Of a stretch of 64,000 bases of DNA, positions 20,501 through 29,300 are shown piece by piece. This DNA comes from Xylocopa sonorina (taxonomy: Eukaryota > Arthropoda > Insecta > Hymenoptera > Apidae): NCBI RefSeq assembly GCF_050948175.1, contig NW_027490117.1:1612001-1676000 (forward strand). The letters run 5' to 3'. The notes beneath the pieces were generated by a model. The model was not told the DNA's origin and did no database searches. It saw only the letters and a program-made list of their open reading frames with translations. Every line of letters starts with the position of its first letter. Position 1 is the stretch's first letter. The position numbers and the translations under genes were made by a program.

Positions 20501-23393
20501 GAATGCATAACACTTCGCAATGAATATTATATCTTATCATGAAACATAGATATGAGATGCAATATCTCGTTTTAAGAAGCATTTGAACACTATTGCTTCG
20601 ATACGTAGACATCTGCAAACGCTATTTCCTTGCAAGGAAGTGTCGCATTTACATTCATTTGAAGTGTAGACGAGGAATACATAACACTTCAATCAATCAT
20701 ATTATATCTTACCATGAAACATATAAATGAGATGCGATATCGCGTTTTAAGAAGCATTAGAAAGCTATTGCTACGATACGTAGACATCTGCAAACGCTAT
20801 TACCTAGCGAGGAAGTATCGCATTCACATTCATTTGAAGTGTTGACGAGGAATACATAACACTTCGCAAATCATATTATATCTTACCATGAAACATAGAA
20901 ATGAGATGCGATATCGCGTTTTAAGAAGCATTAGAAAGCTGTTGCTACGATACGTACACATCTACAAACGCTATTTCCTAGGGAGGTAGTATCGCATTCA
21001 CATTCATTTGATGTGTAGACGAGGAATACATAACACTTCGCAAATCATGTTATATCTTACCATGAAACATAGAAATGAGATGCGATATCGCGTTTTGAGA
21101 ATCATATGAACTCTATTGCTACGATACGTAGACATCTGCCAACGCTATTTCCTAGCGTGGAAGTGTCGCATTCACATTCATTTGCAGTGTAGACGAGGAA
21201 TACATAACACTTCGCAAATCATATTATATCGTACCATGAAACGTAGAAATGAGATGCGATATCGCGTTTTAAGAAGCATTAGAATTCTATTGCTACGATA
21301 GGTAGACATCTGCAAACGCTATTTCCCTGCAAGGAAGTGTCGCATTTACATTCATTTGAAGTGTAGACGAGGAATACATAACACTTCGCAAATCATATTA
21401 TATCTTACCATGAAACATAGAAATGAGATGCGATATTGCGTTTAAGGAAGCATTAGAACACTATCGCTACGATACCTAGACATCTGCAGACGCTATTTCC
21501 TAGCAAGGAAGTGTCGCATTTACATTCATTTGAAGTGTAGACGAGGAATACATAACACTTCGCAAATCGTATTATATCTTACCATGAACCATAGAAATGA
21601 GATGCGCTATCGCGTTTTAAGGATCATAAGAACTCTATTGCTACGATACGTAGACATCTGCAAACGCTATTTCCTTGCAAGGAAGTGTCGCATTTACATT
21701 CATTTGAATCGTAGACGAGGAACGCATAACACTTCGCAATGAATATTATATCTTATCATGAAACATAGATATGAGATGCAATATCTCGTTTTAAGAAGCA
21801 TTTGAACACTATTGCTTCGATACGTAGACATCTGCAAACGCTATTTCCTTGCAAGGAAGTGTCGCATTTACATTCATTTGAAGTGTAGACGAAGAATACA
21901 TAACACTTCGCAAATCATATTATATCTTACCATGAAACATAGAAATGTGATGCGATATCGCGTTTTAAGGAGCATTAGAACACTATCGCTACGATACCTA
22001 GAAATCTGCAGACGCTATTTCCTAGCAAGGAAGTGTCGCATTTACATTCATTTGAAGTGTAGACGAGGAATACATAACACTTCGCAAATCGTATTATATC
22101 TTACCATGAACCATAGAAATGAGATGCGATATCGCGTTTTAAGGATCATAAGAACTCTATTGCTACGATACGTAGACATCTGCAAACGCTATTTCCTTGC
22201 AAGGAAGTGTCGCATTTACATTCATTTGAATCGTAGACGAGGAATGCATAACACTTCGCAATGAATATTATATCTTATCATGAAACATAGATATGAGATG
22301 CAATATCTCGTTTTAAGAAGCATTTGAACACTATTGCTTCGATACGTAGACATCTGCAAACGCTATTTCCTTGCAAGGAAGTGTCGCATTTACATTCATT
22401 TGAAGTGTAGACGAGGAATACATAACACTTCGCAAATCATATTATATCTTACCATGAAACATAGGAATGAGATGGGATATCGCGTTTTAAGAAGCATTAG
22501 AACACTATCGCTACGATACCTGGACATCTGCAGACGCTATTTCCTAGCAAGGAAGTGCAGCATTTACATTCATTTGAAGTGTAGACGAGGAATACATAAC
22601 ACTTCGCAATGAGTATTATATCTTATCATGAAACATATGTATGAGATGTGATATCGCGTTTTGAGAACCATATGAACTCTATTGCTACGATACCTAGACA
22701 TCTGCAGACGCTATTTCCTATCAAGGAAGTGTCGCATTTACATTCATTTGAAGTGAAGACGAGGAATACATAACACTTCGCAAATCGTATTATATCTTAC
22801 CATGAACCATAGAAATGAGATGCGATATCGCGTTTTAAGAATCATAAGAACTCTATTGCTACGATACGTAGACATCTGCAAACGCTATTTCCTTGCAAGG
22901 AAGTGTCGCATTTACATTCAATTGAATCGTAGACGAGGAATGCATAACACTTCGCAATGAATATTATATCTTATCATGAAACATAGATATGAGATGCAAT
23001 ATCTCGTTTTAAGAAGCATTTGAACACTATTGCTTCGATACGTAGACATCTGCAAACGCTATTTCCTTGTAAGGAAGTGCCGCATTTACATTCATTTGAA
23101 GTGTAGACGAGGAATACATAACACTTCGCAAATCATATTATATCTTACCATGAAACATAGAAATGTGATGCGATATCGCGTTTTAAGAAGCATTAGAACA
23201 CTATCGCTACGATACCTAGACATCTGCAGAAGCTATTTCCTAGCAAGGAAGTGTCGCATTTACATTCACTTGAAGTGTAGACGAGGAATACATAACACTT
23301 CGCAAATCGTATTATATCTTACCATGAAACATAGAAATGAGATGCGATATCGCGTTTTAAGAAGCATTAGAACTTTATTGCTACGATAGGTAG
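14504..23393 (+). repeat. 174-bp satellite array, segment 2 (8,890 bp, about 51 monomers)
   Basis: This is a tandem array in a single orientation, running from phase 54 to phase 70. The length equals 191 + 50x174 - 1. The single-base net change is explained by three visible indels: about 18092 (-1), 19761 (-1) and 20690 (+1). Two main monomer types alternate irregularly. Type A is GAAGTGTAGACGAGG...CGCAAATCATATT. Type B is GAATCGTAGACGAGG...CGCAATGAATATT followed by TGCAATATCTCG. Open frames of 60-208 codons follow the monomer period and are interrupted by in-frame stops in type B and variant monomers. I see no gene. Confidence 0.97.
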
Positions 23394-23750
23394 TGTAACG
23401 TCAGGCGTACCGCCTGCCACCCTCCGGCGTCCACCTCATCATCCCCAGCATCCGTATCCGGAGCCCCTGCACACGGGCCACCCGCCGACTCGCCGTCCCT
23501 ACAGAAGGAGACAAAGGTACGAGAGGGAAGAGGGATGCAGCATGCCGCGCCCACGCGCGATCTCCACACACGAGGGGGAGGACTTCACCCCGTATTACGA
23601 GGGCGAGGAGCTCTCCGACACATACTGGGTCGAATCCCCAGCGATCACGAAGCCCTATACGTACTTCTCGTACATGTGGGATTAGAATAAGCACACTACT
23701 CATATATGTACATACACACCAACACACACCTAGATTTAAGTAAATATATG

Positions 23751-23762
23751 TATATATTTTAT
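23751..23762 (+). promoter_or_regulatory. Candidate TATA box of E3 5' LTR
   Basis: The sequence TATATATTTTAT lies about 360 bases into the LTR, in the same position as in E2. Confidence 0.4.
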
Positions 23763-23966
23763 TCATGCACGGTTATGTTCCGTGCACTCGCGCGCACACT
23801 CGACGCTCGCGGCTCACGCTTAACGCGGGCCGCGCCCCACTCCGAACGGCCGCCCCACCACGAGGGCCGAGCGGCCGCCCTACTCCGACCGTCCGCCCCA
23901 CCGCGAGGGCCCAGCGACTCGCGCGCCGCGCGACCCGAGGAGGTCGCGGACGCGAGATCCGAGAGG

Positions 23967-24053
23967 CAGTTCGTATCACATCTCCGAACGGGAGAGTTCC
24001 AATCTCATCTCCGAACTGGAGAGTTGGTATCTCATCTCCGAACCGAAGAGTTC
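23967..24053. repeat. 27-bp minisatellite in E3 5' LTR (3 units)
   Basis: Three units plus a 6-base partial are present (87 bp), against four units in the partner LTR. This accounts for 27 of the 29 bp of length difference between the two LTRs of E3. Confidence 0.8.
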
Positions 24054-24785
24054 TAATCCAGCATCCGAACGATGCACTTCCGATCCGAGCAATAGGCTCA
24101 TTCGCAACGAGCAATTAGCTCTAATGCATTCGTCTCTATCCATACTCCCATAGCGGAGTCCATTCGATACTTATACTGTTTCTAATTCTCATTGTAATCG
24201 TTAGTCAGTAACTTAGAACTTAGTCAAGTGTATTTAGTATAGTGAAATCATAGAATATAGTTTATTTTTACCAGATTCAAAGTATCTTTATTCGAGTTCA
24301 AATACAATTCCTTAATTCTACTCCACGGGTACGCTCGCGATTATTCTAATTCTATATCTCATCTACGATAGTCTTGAGGCTCGACGACTAGAGCGAACCA
24401 GCGCTTAGTTGCTCCATCCTCACTTCTACCGTGTACAGAATATCTTGCGCCCAGGTCGATCCCGGTAAGCTAGAGCGAACCAACGCTTAGCCGTGCCGTA
24501 TTCAACCGAAGTTCAAGTATTCTCGATGAGCCTTGCACCTCCGACAAAGCGTACACGACGCGCGGGGAGGAGAGAGTTTATTCGTCGTCTCGCTCGGGAA
24601 TACGTGGGTGATGCACCGGAATATTCAATTTCCTGCGTTCGAGTCCTGGTTCCTGTGAAGGAGGTTTCCTTCGCCGCACGACCCGTACCTTCGTTCCAGC
24701 CGTACGCCGCCGCCATCCCGGTTGCGGATCCAAGGCGCTCCAGGTACCTGGAAAGAGAAATCAGACAGCGGAATCAAGCCTTCGC

Positions 24786-24794
24786 AAGGTAAGT
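24786..24794 (+). promoter_or_regulatory. Candidate splice donor in E3 leader
   Basis: AAG|GTAAGT is a perfect 5' splice-site consensus. The TAA of a short upstream open frame (24493-24792, 99 codons in this copy) overlaps the donor. No acceptor was assigned. Confidence 0.35.
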
Positions 24795-24939
24795 TTAGTG
24801 TTAATTACCGTTTTATCGAGTCCGAAACGCCAACGAACCCGGTCCGGACGCAATTCGCGTTATTTTCGGGAACGGTTACGACTTTGTGCCACCGTTGCGA
24901 GCGCAACCGCACCTCGGGACGTGACACGAAAGTTATTTT

Positions 24940-24957
24940 TGGTGACAGCGGTGGGAT
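24940..24957 (+). other. Primer-binding site of E3 (tRNA-Leu-like)
   Basis: TGGTGACAGCGGTGGGAT begins 13 bases after the 5' LTR. It is complementary to a tRNA-Leu 3' end (with CCA) apart from one position. The tRNA assignment is from memory. Confidence 0.75.
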
Positions 24958-25008
24958 AGCCACGCGTTTCCTCCGGAAATTCTGCCGAAAGGAACCGCGA
25001 AACTAGAT

Positions 25009-26328
25009 ATGGCAACCCGGACTCCGACAAAAACGCGCCAGCAGACACAGCGAGCCGCCGCGATGGCCGATTCCGAACGCGAAAAACGCATTAGCAGAAC
25101 GCTCGACTTCCAAGACGCTATCGCCGAGCCTCTTCCTAGTACCGCGCAACAAAATACTTCAGCGAAAAATACGAAAGCGACCGATCCGAGTAATGCCGCG
25201 TTGCTCCAGCAAATAGAAATTTTACGCCGTGAATTAGAATCTATTCGCAGAACGCCTGATTTAACGCGCGACGATACCGTTTCGCTGGATATTCCTCGGG
25301 GAAATCCGCTTTCCGGACATAATTCGAGCTCCGATGTTAATACAAATAGTTCGCAACACGACGAGCTATCGCTTAAGCAGGCCCTCGAAGCCGTGCCGAC
25401 ATTCGATGGTCAGAACATTCCAATTCTTCAGTTTACCCGAGCGTGTAAACGCGCTTATGAGCTTATCCCTAATGGGTGCGAGCGAACTTTCACACGCCTG
25501 CTTAAGGGAAAACTCAAGGGTCGTGCCTACGCCGCGCTAGAAGACGAGCCGTGTTACACAATACTCGAATTAACGGACGTTCTTCGCAGCACTTTTTGCT
25601 CCGTAAAATCAGCTCATCATTATCGGGGTGAACTTGCTAATATATTTATGCGCGCGAACGAGCACATTCTAGATTACATCGGTCGAGTAAAAGATCTTAG
25701 AACCGCTATAATTGATTGCGAGAGGCTTGCTCGACGAGACACACCGGAATCGCTCGATGACGTAGACGCGCTCACCCTACAATGTTTTAAAGACGGTCTC
25801 ATTCCGGAAATTCGAATGCAAATGACTATAAGTTCATTCGGTACATTGCGAGAAACGTTCGCTCGAGCGCGGGAGCTCTATCAAATGCACGAACGTGATT
25901 GCAACCGGCTAGGTAGATCGCGTGTCGCGCGACCAGAATCGCGCGAAAAACCAGCCGAAATTATTTGCCGAAAATGCAATAATATCGGACATTACGCGAC
26001 CGAGTGTCGGCTCAGACCGCCATCGCCGTACCGACCGCAGGAATACTTGCGATCCAGGGACGTACCGCCTCCTACTCGAGGCCCCGCGTACGAACAACCG
26101 AGACAAATCGTAGCCAGGGACGCGCCCAAATTTTGTCGCTATTGCAAGACCCCGGGGCACGAAATAGGCGAGTGCCGCAAAAGACAGTACAACAACGCGG
26201 TAAATAAAAATTCGGGAAACGACAATGGCCTCCGCACCCGCCGCGAGACAGGTGGCGAGGCCGCGTACCCAGTCCGTCCTCTCGCCGCGAGCAACTCCAA
26301 CGCGGAAATCGACGAAACGCCGCGATAA
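25009..26328 (+). CDS. gag: Gag polyprotein of E3 (439 aa)
   Basis: This is the structural and nucleic-acid-binding protein of the element. It has a charged N-terminal region to about residue 120, a capsid-like helical region at about 125-270, an arginine-rich stretch, then two CCHC zinc knuckles: C320, C323, H328, C333 and C376, C379, H384, C389. The ATG is the first after the primer-binding site. The stop at 26326-26328 lies 121 bases inside the open pol frame. A silent difference from E1/E2 lies near 26183. The protein sequence appears unchanged among the three copies, which suggests recent spread or gene conversion. Confidence 0.94.
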   Translation: MATRTPTKTRQQTQRAAAMADSEREKRISRTLDFQDAIAEPLPSTAQQNTSAKNTKATDPSNAALLQQIEILRRELESIRRTPDLTRDDTVSLDIPRGNPLSGHNSSSDVNTNSSQHDELSLKQALEAVPTFDGQNIPILQFTRACKRAYELIPNGCERTFTRLLKGKLKGRAYAALEDEPCYTILELTDVLRSTFCSVKSAHHYRGELANIFMRANEHILDYIGRVKDLRTAIIDCERLARRDTPESLDDVDALTLQCFKDGLIPEIRMQMTISSFGTLRETFARARELYQMHERDCNRLGRSRVARPESREKPAEIICRKCNNIGHYATECRLRPPSPYRPQEYLRSRDVPPPTRGPAYEQPRQIVARDAPKFCRYCKTPGHEIGECRKRQYNNAVNKNSGNDNGLRTRRETGGEAAYPVRPLAASNSNAEIDETPR

Positions 26329-29300
26329 ACATAACCGGAAAAACTAGCACGCCAAACGTAATTTTAAAATCCGATCTTCTAATTTCACCAACTCGCTTCA
26401 TGGTGGACACTGGAGCGGAAATAAATATTATAAAACGTTCGGCTCTAAAAGCATCCGCGCGAATCGATAAGTCCGAGATCGTCATAATAACAGGGGTAAC
26501 CGATGGCAAAACCGCAACCTTAGGGACGGTGAATCTTGTCATTTTCGGTCGCGTCGTTCCTTTTAATGTGGTCGAGGATGATTTTCCCCTTAAACCAAGC
26601 GGGATCCTCGGCTCCGGGTTCTGTATGGACGCAGAAATCTCTTTTCCAAATAAAATAATCAAATGGAATGGTAAGAGAATTCCTTTCGAAGACGATATCG
26701 AAGCACTCGAGGAACCGTCACCGGAGTCGAAAATAAAGCCTCTCCTATCGCCGAAACGTAAACAAGCGCCGCGCACGGAATCTATTCCCCCTCCGCCGCC
26801 GCGCCCGCCGCGTAAATCATCGCCTCCGCTGAAACGCGATGCAACAACGAAATCGAAGCTTCGAACGCAAGACAAAGCAGCTTCTCCGAAGTCAGGAGAC
26901 CGTATCTCCATTCCGCCGAGATCAAATATCGGTATCAAGGTCCGCGTAGTTAATTCGAATCTCGCGGAAGGTATAATTCCTCGTATCGATCTTGCGCCGG
27001 GCATATTTTTCGGAAACGCTCTCGTCAGAGTAATTCGGGGCAAAGCGGTAACTCGAATAATTAATTCATCCGACCGCGCCGTCGAAATCGCGTTACCAGA
27101 GATCATACTCGAGCCCGCGCAAATCATGACTCCCCTCCACGAGGAGGATAGTCCGTCGCTGTATCCGGTCTTTTCTAAATCTACTAAATCCAACGTATCC
27201 GCCGTACCGATCGGCTCATCCCAAAAAGGGAAAACTTCTATTTCTTTCTCGAATCAGACACCATATTCGACAATCGAAACTCCTCCTTCGCGTTGCAAAA
27301 TCGCGAATGTTCAACAGATCTCTTATGCTCAGGCGGTTAAAAATAATGTACAACAGGCGCCGTTAAAACAAACATCGAAATCCGCCAACCTTTCGAAATC
27401 TCGCTTAGATCGAATTCTTAGTCTCCTCCGTCTCGACCACCTCAACGCAGAGGAAAGAGAGCACGTCGTCCGTCTCGTTCAAAGCACGCAGGAGCTTTTT
27501 CACATTGAGGGGGATAAATTAGGGCATACGTCAGCAACCACGCACAAGATTCCAACCGTCGACGACCGCCCCGTCAATGTGAAACAATACCGTTTCCCAC
27601 CAGCTCATAAGGAGGAGATTCGACGACAAGTCGACAAATTTTTACAAAATGGTGTCATCTCTCCGTCAAAATCACCATATAATTCGCCATTGTGGGTTGT
27701 CCCAAAGAAACCGGACTCCTTGGGCAACAAGCAATGGCGCGTCGTCATCGACTACCGCGCACTCAATGAGAAATCTGTCGCCGATGCCTATCCCCTCCCT
27801 TGCATTACCGAGATACTTGATCAGCTCGGGAGCGCGAAGTATTTTAGTACATTCGATCTCGCGAGCGGATTTCACCAGATCCCAATGGAGCCCGCCGATG
27901 CTCCCAAAACCGCTTTTTCGACGCCTCACGGGCATTATGAATTTAAAAGAATGCCATTCGGATTAAAAAATGCGCCAGCGACGTTCCAACGACTTATGGA
28001 CAATGTCCTGTCCGGTCTCCAGGGGAACGAAATTTTCGTCTATTTGGACGACATTGTTATCTACGCTAGCTCTCTTCAAGAACATCGACTTAAATTCGAT
28101 AAATTAACTCAACGGCTCAAAGAAGCTAATTTAGTATTGCAGCCGGATAAGTGCGAATTCTTGAGGAGAGAAGTAAGCTATTTGGGTCATATTATCAGTG
28201 AGCACGGTGTAAAACCTGACCCTGCGAAAATTAGCGCCGTCAAAAATTTTCCGCGCCCGCGCAACGCGAAACAGATCAAACAATTCCTCGGGCTCGCGGG
28301 ATACTACAGGCGGTTCATCGCAAATTTTTCTAATATTGCTAAGCCACTTACAAATTTGTTAAAAAAAGACGCGCCCTTTGTATGGCGTAACGAGCAAGAG
28401 AATTCATTCGTCAAACTCCGAGATTGCCTATGCGAAGCGCCTATCTTGCAGTACCCCAACTTCAAACAACCATTCGTGATAACGACCGACGCGTCCGCCG
28501 AAGCTATTGGTGCTATCTTGAGTCAAGGACCAATAGGCCGCGACTTGCCAATCGCGTACACGTCGCGACTGTTAAACGCTGCGGAGAAAAACTACTCCAC
28601 GATCGAGAAGGAGTGTCTGGCGATTGTCTACGCCGTCCATTACTTTCGTCCATACATATACGGTAATCAATTCAAACTCGTTACCGACCATCGACCGTTA
28701 GTGTGGATGAATTCGGTCAAGGACCCGTCAAGTAGACTCGTACGGTGGAGGCTTAAGTTAGCGGAATTTGACTACGAGATGGTCTATAAAAGTGGAAAAA
28801 CGAACCTTAATGCGGACGCATTGTCGCGGAATCCCGCTCAAATTTTTCCGCTCTCGTATTCAGAAAACTCGGAGGACGACATCTTCGATGTGCCTCCGGA
28901 AACCCGTAAAAAGTATACCACACTAGCGCCTCCTCCTACTCCGGTAACATCAGAACCTGAATTACCGACTCCAGGCACGTCCTTCCGTACCAACACAGCA
29001 CCACCTCCGCAAGTCGCCAGCGACAGCACCGACTTCTATACTCCTGCTCCAAATGAATTTTTCCGACGCGAACCTCTATTTAATTTCAGCCGTGACGCAT
29101 TATCAACGCGACGAGACAATGTAGTTGTCTTCGTCACGCAATCTGGGCACCCCTATGACACGGGCGCCAAAGATCTAGCGAACGCTGAAAAATTCCTTCC
29201 AAACAAAAATCACGTTCTTACCAAAGCCAAAGTCATACAAATCGGAAACGAATTCCAAATCCAGCTTCCAATCATCGAACATTCCACCAGATCAATCAAT

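Larger units (their letters stand above)
23394..24926 (+). repeat. 5' LTR of E3 (1,533 bp)
   Basis: It begins TGTAACGTC and ends GACGTGACA. It is shorter than the other LTRs by one 27-bp minisatellite unit plus two single-base deletions. It is a mosaic: most diagnostic bases match E1, but about 24349-24457 carries E2-type bases. Copies of the pol-tail sequence lie at its 5' end but are not connected to pol here. Confidence 0.94.

Noticed and set aside
14504..23393. CRISPR array
   Set aside because: The repeats are contiguous 174-bp units without unique spacers, in a eukaryotic setting.
24628..24665. tRNA gene or Pol III B box in the LTR (GTTCGAGTCC)
   Set aside because: The B-box-like string is present, but no matching A box or cloverleaf could be drawn around it.
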